6,849 nucleotides of DNA. It comes from 630D-37 sp037447295. Lineage in GTDB: Bacteria > Chloroflexota > Anaerolineae > Anaerolineales > Villigracilaceae. Positions within the stretch are counted from its first letter, which is position 1. Every line of letters begins with the position of its first letter. The translations under genes and the position numbers were made by a program. The notes under the pieces are model-generated. The model saw only the letters and a list, made by a program, of their open reading frames with translations. It was not told where the DNA came from and did no database searches. This document shows positions 1 to 5,861 of the stretch, one piece after another. Location of the stretch: NCBI GenBank assembly GCA_037447295.1, contig JBBIGZ010000115.1, positions 1 through 6,849 on the forward strand, read 5' to 3'.

Positions 1-219
1 ATAGAGGATCAGACGATCAAATTCTTTGCGAGGCGTGAGATGGTGATAGGCATCAACGGTTAGCAGGAGGGTGCTTAGGATGGTGATCCGGGGGGCTTCC
101 GAAAGGCGAATGGAGCGAAGGATGGGCATGAGGTCAACTAACTCCTGGAGGGGATTAGAGACGGGAGAGGGGAGATGAGAGATGGGAGAGAGGAGAGATG
201 GGAGAGAGGAGAGGAGCAT
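1..219 (-). CDS. Hypothetical protein, partial (N-terminal part; runs off the left edge)
   Basis: An open frame on the minus strand begins after a stop at 231-229 and stays open to the window edge, giving up to 73 residues. I do not recognise the family. From about position 153 leftward the translation looks like real protein: an amphipathic stretch starting NPLQELVDLMPILRSIRL, then a hydrophobic segment (ITILSTLLLTV) and a charged tail with HHLTPRKEFDRL. The first ~22 residues from the ATG at 219 are encoded by the purine-rich tandem repeat and are low-complexity Ser/Pro/Leu. The start is therefore uncertain: ATG 219 has no Shine-Dalgarno site, while an in-frame ATG at 129 has an AGGAG about 12 nt upstream, rather far. 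It lies on the same strand as the two lipoprotein genes, 37 bp after the stop of the second, so co-transcription is possible but unproven. Confidence 0.5.
   Translation of the reverse strand, partial: MLLSSLPSLLSPISHLPSPVSNPLQELVDLMPILRSIRLSEAPRITILSTLLLTVDAYHHLTPRKEFDRLILY
179..210. repeat. Purine-rich 16-bp tandem repeat (two perfect copies)
   Basis: The unit GAGATGGGAGAGAGGA occurs twice head to tail at 179-194 and 195-210. It sits in a longer, almost all-purine tract on the plus strand (about 157-216) with similar imperfect GAGATG/GGGAGAG words on both sides. The unit length is not a multiple of three, which argues against the tract being a stable coding element. It looks like a slippage-prone simple-sequence element next to the start of the leftmost gene. 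Confidence 0.75.
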
Positions 220-232
220 AGGCAGTATCTAC

Positions 233-260
233 GGTCCACGGTCGGTGGTCCATGGTTTAT
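233..260. repeat. Degenerate 7-bp tandem repeat (four units, consensus GGTCCAT)
   Basis: Four consecutive heptamers begin with GGT at 233, 240, 247 and 254. Units one and three are GGTCCAC and GGTCCAT; units two and four (GGTCGGT and GGTTTAT) are diverged. The last unit overlaps the stop codon of the second lipoprotein gene (257-259). It lies 22 bp from the purine-rich 16-bp repeat, so this short intergenic gap is almost entirely repetitive. No terminator hairpin is seen here. Confidence 0.55.
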
Positions 261-1870
261 TCTCCACCCTGCTGCAAGGTTTCGCGCCAAATGGCAGAAA
301 CAGAACTTCCGTAGATATCGGCAAAGATGACGCGATCTCCTTTTACCATTGTGCCCTTATAGGGTTTTTCGCCTTGATACACGCGCCAGCCATCCAAGAT
401 GAGGGGGAAGGGGCCATCGGCGAGGATCCATTCGCCATTATATTTGCGGGCAAAATGGATGTGGCGACCGGTGGAGATGCCGCCTTCGCAGGAGGGATGC
501 CCCAGACGATCGCCGGCATTGACGAAGACGCCTCTCGGCACGCGGCCTTTTTCTGCCAGATGGAGGTAAATCAGCACCCAGCCGGTTTGTTCCCGGCCAT
601 CGCCATCTAGGTCGATCACCACCAGGCCGTTTTCCGAGCGCACGACCAAGCCGGAAGCGGCGGCAACCGCCCATTGATCGGATGGATCGCATCCTTGGGT
701 AGCACTGGAGGGGGCAAAATCGATCGCCGCCAGAGGGCCATCGCGCTCCCAGGCGGCATGTGGACCGCCGGTGAAGACCCACATGACGCCAGGTTCAAAG
801 GGCAGGATCAGAGGTGGCTCGGTCAGGCCGGCAGGGAAGAGGGGCTCAACCTGGGCAACGCGCGCTTCGAGATCTCCGAACATGCGCCGATAGAGCTCGG
901 CAAACCCGCTCAACGCAGCATCCCAGGAAGGGCGATCGTAGAGTCGGGCAAAGAGGTGGTAAAGTGCCACCGTGCCGGCATTCAGGCGCGGATCCAGGCG
1001 CAAGGTTTCGCCATTTGGGAAGGTTAGCTCGGTGAATGTTCCCTGCCTCCAGCCGTAATACGCTACGTCCATTTGGGAAACAGCCCATATCAACTGCAGA
1101 AAGAGGCCTTTATGGGTGCTATCCATGTATCCCAGCGGATATTCGCTGTGGAACGGGTCGGGGGTGCTATATACCCACTTTCCCTGGAATTCGAGCAAGG
1201 CGAGGAGCAGGCGCGGATTGACCGAATTCTCCTCTGCTACGCGTTGAATGATGTCGGCGGCATCCGTCCAGCCGCTGGGATGGATATATTCGCGGTGGCG
1301 ACGAAGAGCGCCCAAAGACTGGCTCACGAAGACATCCACATCAAAATCGGCGGCAGTAGCCGAAAAGACGTATTCACTATCGGGAAGCAAAGACTGGTAG
1401 GGAGAGGTCTCCGACAAACGATTGGGAATGATGAGCAAGGTGCCAGGGGGGATCAGCCCCTGCTGCGGCAGGGAGGAAAAGGAGTAGATCTCTTGTTCGG
1501 AGACACCAAAGCGCTTTGCCAGGGCGGGGAGCCAATCACCGCTTTGCGAGGTGTATTGAAAGAGCGGGCCATCCGGCGTAGGGGGGAGGTTCGGCGTGGC
1601 GGTGGGGGTAAGGCTGGGGGTAGGAGTGGCAGGAAGCATCGGCGTGGCCGAAGCCGAAGAGGGCAGGATCAAGCTCGGGGTCGTGAATGTGTGCGCTATG
1701 CTCACGGACGGAGTTGTCAGCTGCGGCGTGAGCGATGGATCGGCGAGAGCAGTCAACGCGCCGGCGGTCGGCGTTGGATAGGTTCCCCAAAGATCAGAAG
1801 ACGGAATACAAGCTTGTAGGAGAAACAGGAAGATTAGCAAGATGTTAGCGACGGATGGTGTTGGTTTCAT
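257..1870 (-). CDS. Lipoprotein with LysM domain, lysozyme-like middle region and M23 (LasA-type) peptidase domain (second paralog)
   Basis: Predicted 537-residue exported lipoprotein acting on peptidoglycan outside the membrane. Residues 1-21 form a lipoprotein signal ending in lipobox L18-Q-A-C21. A Ser/Thr/Pro linker (about 22-102) follows, then a divergent LysM domain (about 104-149). A helical region (about 200-330) contains NPRLLLALLEFQGKW, resembling lysozyme/lytic transglycosylase folds, with E227 the candidate acid. The C-terminal M23 domain (about 360-500) has H371 and D384 thirteen residues apart, Y-L-H437, and H470-I-H472 after CEGGISTGR. C394 and C461 may form a disulfide. A D-L-D-G-D-G loop (420-425) could bind calcium. 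The frame is open much further upstream, but that part lies over the neighbouring gene. I chose ATG 1870 because it begins the signal peptide and follows AGAAGG at 5 nt. The start overlaps the upstream paralog by 26 bp, implying translational coupling. Hydrolase activity is inferred. Confidence 0.88.
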   Translation of the reverse strand: MKPTPSVANILLIFLFLLQACIPSSDLWGTYPTPTAGALTALADPSLTPQLTTPSVSIAHTFTTPSLILPSSASATPMLPATPTPSLTPTATPNLPPTPDGPLFQYTSQSGDWLPALAKRFGVSEQEIYSFSSLPQQGLIPPGTLLIIPNRLSETSPYQSLLPDSEYVFSATAADFDVDVFVSQSLGALRRHREYIHPSGWTDAADIIQRVAEENSVNPRLLLALLEFQGKWVYSTPDPFHSEYPLGYMDSTHKGLFLQLIWAVSQMDVAYYGWRQGTFTELTFPNGETLRLDPRLNAGTVALYHLFARLYDRPSWDAALSGFAELYRRMFGDLEARVAQVEPLFPAGLTEPPLILPFEPGVMWVFTGGPHAAWERDGPLAAIDFAPSSATQGCDPSDQWAVAAASGLVVRSENGLVVIDLDGDGREQTGWVLIYLHLAEKGRVPRGVFVNAGDRLGHPSCEGGISTGRHIHFARKYNGEWILADGPFPLILDGWRVYQGEKPYKGTMVKGDRVIFADIYGSSVSAIWRETLQQGGE

Positions 1871-3377
1871 TAAAACCTTCTTCAGCCTGGAGGGTTTGAT
1901 CGCCGCGCCGAAGCAGACCTTCATAGGCGCGCTCAAGTCCGATGGAGACCCAGCCTTCCAGATTGAAGGGCAAAGGGCCATCGGCGGAAATCCATTCGCC
2001 ATTATACCGTCGCGCCAGGTGAAGGTGGGTGGCGTTGGAGATGCCACCTTCGCAGGAAGGATGACCGATGCGCTCGCCGGCGAAGAGATAGGTGCCGGCG
2101 GGAACGCGATCTTCGGAGGCAATGTGCAGGTAGAGGATGCTCCAGCCGGTTTGCTCATACCCATCGCCATCCAGGTCCTGGACGACAATGCCATCGGCAG
2201 AGCGCACGATCCAGCCATCGGCAACGGCGGTGACCCATTCGGCAGATGGCTGACACCCGGCCACATCAATGGGGGCAAAATCAAGGGCAGCCCAGGCCGA
2301 ACCGTTATCCCAACCGCCATGCGGGCCACCGGTGAAAGCCCAGGGAACGCCCTTTTCAAACGGGAGGAGTAGAGGCGGTTGCTCTAGACCGGGCGGTAGG
2401 AGCGGTTCTATGGCATACTGGAAGGGGTTGCCGAAAAGGAAGAAATAGGTTTGGAAAAAGCCGAAGGGGGAGAGATCGGCCTCCCAGGTGGTGCGATCGT
2501 CGAGCAGGGAGAACAGGCGATAGAGGGCAACGCTGCCGGCATTCAGGCGCGGCGAAAGGGCGATCAGAGTGCCATCGCTCAAGGAGAGGCTGCCAAGGGC
2601 GTTGACGCGCCAGAGATAATAGCTGCGGTTAAGCTCATTGGCAGCCCAGGAGAGCTGCCGATAGAGACCCTGCGGTTGAGGCAGATTGAGCGGGCTGAGG
2701 GTGGCGGGATCGGGCCGCGTCACCCAGCCGCTGCGGTGCTCGATCAGCGCCAGGAGCAGGCGCGGGTTAACCGATTGATTCTGCGCCACGATTTGGACGA
2801 TCTGCGCTCCGGAGAGGATGCGATCCCCGATGGTCTCTTGATAGTGGGCGAGATAACCGTTTTTGCGGCGGATGAACGCTTCCGGGTCAAAAAGTGCCGT
2901 GGCCGGGCCGTAGACCAGCTCGGAATCGGGGATGATCTTGAATTCAGGGGAAACGAGATCGGCTTCGGGAGTGGGGATGATCAAACTCTGGCCGGGCTCG
3001 AGCAGGTCTGGGTTGTAGAGGGCGTTGGCACGCTGGAGGGCGAGGACGGAGACTCCATAGCGTATGGCAATTTGCGAGAGGCTATCGCCAGGTTGGACGA
3101 TGTAGGTTTCTGCATTCGTGCGCGGGGTTGGGATAGGATGGGGAGAGTCGGGGGTAGGGGTAGGGAGCAGTGCTCCAGGTGGCGGCAAGGGCGGCAGCGT
3201 GATGGAAAGGGGAGCGCGCGTGGGGATATACCGCGGGGTGGGCGAAAGGGTCGGTGACGGAGGGGAAGATGGTAGGGCCTCCAGGGGGAGGAACGGTTCA
3301 TAAGTTACACTGACCGGCGGCGAGGTGGCGCAAGAGCAAAGAAGAAGGGCGATGAAAAGAACAAGGAAGCGTCGCAT
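1845..3377 (-). CDS. Lipoprotein with LysM domain, lysozyme-like middle region and M23 (LasA-type) peptidase domain (first paralog)
   Basis: Predicted 510-residue surface lipoprotein and putative peptidoglycan hydrolase. Residues 1-16 (MRRFLVLFIALLLCSC) are a lipoprotein signal with C16 as the likely lipidated Cys. A Pro-rich linker (about 35-88) follows, then a canonical LysM (91-135: YIVQPGDSLSQIAIRYGV to LIIP). The middle region has NPRLLLALIEHRSGW with E213 as candidate catalytic Glu. The M23 domain (about 342-480) shows H353 and D366 (spacing 13, as I recall for LasA H23/D36), Y-L-H418, and H451-L-H453 after CEGGISNAT. C375 and C442 are candidate disulfide partners; D401-L-D-G-D-G is a possible calcium loop. 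I chose ATG 3377 because it starts the signal peptide directly. No Shine-Dalgarno precedes it. In-frame ATG 3434 would add 19 hydrophilic residues and has AAGG immediately adjacent, so it is less likely. First gene of the minus-strand unit, divergent from the ROK kinase. Confidence 0.88.
   Translation of the reverse strand: MRRFLVLFIALLLCSCATSPPVSVTYEPFLPLEALPSSPPSPTLSPTPRYIPTRAPLSITLPPLPPPGALLPTPTPDSPHPIPTPRTNAETYIVQPGDSLSQIAIRYGVSVLALQRANALYNPDLLEPGQSLIIPTPEADLVSPEFKIIPDSELVYGPATALFDPEAFIRRKNGYLAHYQETIGDRILSGAQIVQIVAQNQSVNPRLLLALIEHRSGWVTRPDPATLSPLNLPQPQGLYRQLSWAANELNRSYYLWRVNALGSLSLSDGTLIALSPRLNAGSVALYRLFSLLDDRTTWEADLSPFGFFQTYFFLFGNPFQYAIEPLLPPGLEQPPLLLPFEKGVPWAFTGGPHGGWDNGSAWAALDFAPIDVAGCQPSAEWVTAVADGWIVRSADGIVVQDLDGDGYEQTGWSILYLHIASEDRVPAGTYLFAGERIGHPSCEGGISNATHLHLARRYNGEWISADGPLPFNLEGWVSIGLERAYEGLLRRGDQTLQAEEGFNETNTIRR
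1876..1881 (-). promoter_or_regulatory. Ribosome binding site of the second lipoprotein gene
   Basis: AGAAGG on the minus strand lies 5 nt before the ATG at 1870, inside the last codons of the upstream paralog. It decides the start, because the open frame otherwise extends about 490 bp further upstream with no signal-peptide-like sequence. Confidence 0.6.
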
Positions 3378-3467
3378 AGCAGTATGAGAGAATTCGCAGG
3401 GGGATGCAAAAGTTTTTTCCCGCTCTATGCTCATCCTTGTAGAAAGGCTCTGTGGCAGAATGCTTTC

Positions 3468-3476
3468 ATTATAGCA
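3468..3476 (-). promoter_or_regulatory. Extended -10 promoter for the lipoprotein genes
   Basis: On the minus strand 3476-3468 reads TGCTATAAT, a perfect extended -10 (TGnTATAAT). No good -35 is seen at 16-18 bp, which is typical of extended -10 promoters. The expected transcript start is near 3461, leaving a leader of about 84 nt before ATG 3377. Prediction only. Confidence 0.6.
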
Positions 3477-3487
3477 GATGATGGGAA

Positions 3488-3516
3488 TGGCCAGCCGACG
3501 AGCGCTAAAGTATAAT
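3488..3516 (+). promoter_or_regulatory. Sigma-70-type promoter of the ROK kinase, implying a leaderless mRNA
   Basis: TGGCCA (3488-3493, four of six matches to TTGACA), a 17-bp spacer and a perfect TATAAT (3511-3516). The ATG at 3524 begins 7 nt after the -10 hexamer, so the predicted start of transcription falls at or one base before the A of the ATG. There is no Shine-Dalgarno site, consistent with leaderless translation. Confidence 0.65.
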
Positions 3517-3523
3517 TGTGGGC

Positions 3524-4471
3524 ATGGACTACATTGTGGCAGTTGATATCGGCGGGACCCATCTGCGCGCGGCAAGCTATGCCACCGATTCTCTTAAACC
3601 ACTCCATCATCACCGCCTCAAAACCTACCAGGGTGGCCGAAAACCGGAAGAGAACATTTTCCAGGCAATTCAAGCCATTTGGCCTAGCGATGGACGCGTG
3701 TGCGGAATCGGGGTGGCGACGCCGGGGCCGATCGATCCGTATCGGGGGGTGGTGCTTTCGACGCCGAACATCCCCGAATGGCGCGATCTGCCCCTGGCAC
3801 AGATGCTGGAAGAGCGCTTTTCCTGCCCGACCTGGATCGAAAATGATGCCAATTTGGCGGCATTAGGGGAATGGCGCTACGGTGCGGCACAGGGACACCA
3901 TGATGTGCTCTACCTGACCATCAGCACCGGCATCGGTGGGGGCGTGATCCTCGGCGATCGCCTGCTGCGCGGTCATCGCGGCATGGCGGCAGAGTTGGGA
4001 CACGTCACCGTGTGGCCGGAAGGGCCACTGTGCTCTTGTGGATTGCCCGGTCACTTGGAGGCGCTGGCTTCAGGGCCGGCTATTGTGCATTATGTGCGCG
4101 AGCAGATCGCCGGTGGGGTGAGCTCTTCCCTAGCGCACCTTCCGCACTTCGGGGCCGATGAGATCGCCCGTGCTGCTCGTCAGGGAGATGCGCTGGCACA
4201 ACAGGCCTTCCAACGGGCCGGTAAGTATCTCGGCCTGGCGCTGGCCGGCTTCCTGCATATCTTCGACCCTTCGATCGTTGTCTTTGGTGGCGGGGTTTCC
4301 CAAAGCGGAGATTTGCTCTTCGAGAGTATGCATCGTCAGCTGCGGGAAAGCGTTTTCCACCCGCGCTATCTGGAGGATCTGACGTTTTCCATGGCCGCCT
4401 TGGGGGATCAGGCCGGCCTGATGGGTGCCCGCGCTTTGGTAGAAACTCACCTAAACTCATTTCCTGCGTAA
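3524..4471 (+). CDS. ROK-family sugar kinase, probably glucokinase-like
   Basis: A 315-residue cytoplasmic kinase expected to phosphorylate a hexose (glucose or a related sugar) with ATP. Visible motifs: phosphate-binding DIGGTHLRAA (8-17), ATPGPID (65-71), TPNIPEWRDLP (80-90), catalytic Asp in ENDAN (D108), STGIGGGVI (134-142), sugar-binding E157-L-G-H160, and FGGGVSQ (254-260). The usual ROK zinc motif CxCGxxGCxE appears as C170-S-C172-G-L-P-G-H177-L-E179, with His in the place of the third Cys; His can still ligate zinc. Length and start fit ROK kinases, and there is no N-terminal helix-turn-helix, so it is not a NagC/XylR-type repressor. A GTG two codons upstream (3518) overlaps the -10 region and is unlikely to be the start. 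Substrate cannot be fixed from sequence: glucose, N-acetylglucosamine or N-acetylmannosamine remain possible. It is followed after 11 bp by the aminotransferase gene, so the two probably form one transcript. Confidence 0.92.
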   Translation: MDYIVAVDIGGTHLRAASYATDSLKPLHHHRLKTYQGGRKPEENIFQAIQAIWPSDGRVCGIGVATPGPIDPYRGVVLSTPNIPEWRDLPLAQMLEERFSCPTWIENDANLAALGEWRYGAAQGHHDVLYLTISTGIGGGVILGDRLLRGHRGMAAELGHVTVWPEGPLCSCGLPGHLEALASGPAIVHYVREQIAGGVSSSLAHLPHFGADEIARAARQGDALAQQAFQRAGKYLGLALAGFLHIFDPSIVVFGGGVSQSGDLLFESMHRQLRESVFHPRYLEDLTFSMAALGDQAGLMGARALVETHLNSFPA

Positions 4472-4476
4472 AGGAG
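4472..4476 (+). promoter_or_regulatory. Shine-Dalgarno site of the aminotransferase
   Basis: AGGAG immediately follows the ROK kinase stop codon and lies 6 nt before the ATG at 4483. It contrasts with the lack of any such site before the first gene of the same pair. Confidence 0.8.
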
Positions 4477-4482
4477 TGCACT

Positions 4483-5811
4483 ATGAACGATCCCTTGAAG
4501 TTACCAGGGCCCAAGGCCCGCGCTTTGATCAAGCGCGATTCGGCCGTCATTTCTTCTTCCTATCCACGTAGCTACCCATTCGTCATGGATCACGGCAAAG
4601 GCTGTGAAGTTTGGGATGTGGATGGCAACCGTTTCCTGGATTTCATGGCCGGCATTGCCGTCCTTTCCACCGGTCATGCCCATCCGAAGGTGGTCAAGGC
4701 GATTCAGGAACAGGCTGAAAAATTCATCCATATCTCTTCGGATTTCTATCACGAGAAGTGGATTCAGCTGGCCGAGAAACTGGATGAGATCGCCCCGTTC
4801 CAGGAATCGGCGGTCTCCTTCATGACCAATTCCGGCACCGAAGCCGTAGAGGCGGCGATCAAGCTTGCCCGTTATCACACCGGGCGCTCGAACTTTATCG
4901 GTTTCACCGGAGCCTTTCACGGACGCACGATGGGTGCGATCACCTTCACGGCCAGCAAATCTCTATACCACAAAGGCTTTTATCCCCTCATGAACGGTGT
5001 TGTCCACGCACCGTATCCGAACCCGTATCGCCCGGTGCTGGAGCGTAAACACGGGGAAGACTATGGCGAGACCGTGGTGCGCTATATCGAAGAACAAATT
5101 CTGGGGCATATTTTGCCACCAGATGAAGTAGCCGGCATTTTGGTTGAACCGATCCAGGGAGAAGGGGGATACATTGTGCCTCCTCCCGGCTTTTTCCCGG
5201 CCTTGCGTAAACTCTGCGATAAATACGGCATTCTTTTGATCGCTGACGAGGTGCAATCCGGCATGGGACGCACGGGCAAATGGTGGGCAATCGAACATTT
5301 CAATACCGAGCCGGATATCTTCACTTCGGCCAAAGGGATCGCTTCCGGCATGCCCTTGGGAGCTTGCGTGGCGCGCAAATCGGTGATGACCTGGGAACGC
5401 GGTGCACATGGGAATACCTACGGCGGCAATCCACTCGCCTGCGCAGCGGCCCTGGCGACGATCGAATTGCTGGAGCAGGAATACCTGCAAAACGCGGCGG
5501 AAGCCGGGGAATATATGCTCGATGCCTTGCAGGAGATTCAGGCACGGCACCCCTCCATCGGCGATGTGCGCGGTATTGGTCTGATGATCGGGGTGGAGTT
5601 CGTGCTAGATCGCAAGACGAAAGAGCCGACCAAAAACCTGACCGAGCGCATTGTCCAGCTGGCTTTTGAGCGCGGTCTACTTTTGCTTAGCTGCGGCAAA
5701 AGCGTGATCCGCATTGCGCCACCCCTATGCATCACGCGTCCAGAAATAGATGAGGGCCTGAAAATCTTTGAAGAGGCCATCGATCTGGCGGAAAAAGAAG
5801 CCGGGCTTTAA
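4483..5811 (+). CDS. Class III PLP-dependent aminotransferase (acetylornithine/ornithine/4-aminobutyrate aminotransferase family)
   Basis: A 442-residue cytoplasmic fold-type I enzyme that moves an amino group, typically from an omega-amine (ornithine, acetylornithine or 4-aminobutyrate), to 2-oxoglutarate. Visible landmarks: N-terminal GPKARALIKRD, DVDGNRFLDFMAGIAV (45-60), phosphate-binding NSGT (116-119), GAFHGRT (143-149) stacking on the cofactor, EPIQGEGG (222-229), ADEVQSGMGRTGK (254-266) with D255 contacting the PLP ring nitrogen, the Schiff-base lysine K284 in TSAKG, and NTYGGNPLACAAA (311-323). The length is near 440, longer than the roughly 400-residue ArgD type and closer to the thermophile/archaeal GABA-ornithine transaminase-like group, some of whose members are amino-acid racemases. 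The substrate is unsettled. No arginine or GABA pathway gene is nearby. The start is supported by AGGAG at 6 nt; it is probably transcribed with the ROK kinase and ends at a strong hairpin. Confidence 0.93.
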   Translation: MNDPLKLPGPKARALIKRDSAVISSSYPRSYPFVMDHGKGCEVWDVDGNRFLDFMAGIAVLSTGHAHPKVVKAIQEQAEKFIHISSDFYHEKWIQLAEKLDEIAPFQESAVSFMTNSGTEAVEAAIKLARYHTGRSNFIGFTGAFHGRTMGAITFTASKSLYHKGFYPLMNGVVHAPYPNPYRPVLERKHGEDYGETVVRYIEEQILGHILPPDEVAGILVEPIQGEGGYIVPPPGFFPALRKLCDKYGILLIADEVQSGMGRTGKWWAIEHFNTEPDIFTSAKGIASGMPLGACVARKSVMTWERGAHGNTYGGNPLACAAALATIELLEQEYLQNAAEAGEYMLDALQEIQARHPSIGDVRGIGLMIGVEFVLDRKTKEPTKNLTERIVQLAFERGLLLLSCGKSVIRIAPPLCITRPEIDEGLKIFEEAIDLAEKEAGL

Positions 5812-5851
5812 AAAAACATAGGGCAACTGCTAGCAGTTGCCCTACTTTTTT
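5810..5851. terminator. Bidirectional intrinsic terminator
   Basis: Positions 5819-5844 form a 26-bp perfect palindrome (arm TAGGGCAACTGCT); as RNA this is an 11-bp stem with a CTAG loop. On the plus strand it is followed by a run of six T (5846-5851), ending the aminotransferase transcript. On the minus strand it is followed by the complement of a seven-A run (5810-5816), ending the sortase transcript. The position between two convergent genes fits a shared terminator. Confidence 0.92.
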
Positions 5852-5861
5852 CATCCAATCC

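Noticed and set aside
179..260. CRISPR array
   Set aside because: The repeat units are 7 and 16 bp and directly adjacent, with no spacers.
182..610. Plus-strand open frame opposite the second lipoprotein, resembling the one at 1842-2372
   Set aside because: The resemblance arises because both are antisense to the paralogous M23 domains; there is no independent coding evidence.
1073..1819. 248-residue plus-strand open frame opposite the second lipoprotein
   Set aside because: Its Arg/Gly-rich C-terminal half is the complement of the Pro/Thr linker; no motif, and the opposite strand holds the supported gene.
1871..2359. N-terminal extension of the second lipoprotein frame (163 extra residues to an ATG at 2359)
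   Set aside because: It lies over the peptidase domain of the upstream paralog in another frame, looks like no protein family, and would bury the lipoprotein signal in the middle of the chain.
360..2430. Catalytically dead M23 domains because HxxxD is missing
   Set aside because: The His in GGPH at 13 residues before the Asp matches the LasA-type arrangement, so the sites appear complete.
2451..3257. 268-residue plus-strand open frame opposite the first lipoprotein
   Set aside because: Antisense shadow of a GC-rich gene; low-complexity Gly/Arg tail and no recognisable motif.
3378..3575. N-terminal extension of the first lipoprotein frame
   Set aside because: It reads across both promoters and into the start of the divergent ROK gene; the signal peptide begins at 3377.
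4963..5550. 195-residue minus-strand open frame inside the aminotransferase
   Set aside because: Fully contained antisense to a gene with all catalytic motifs; no family resemblance.
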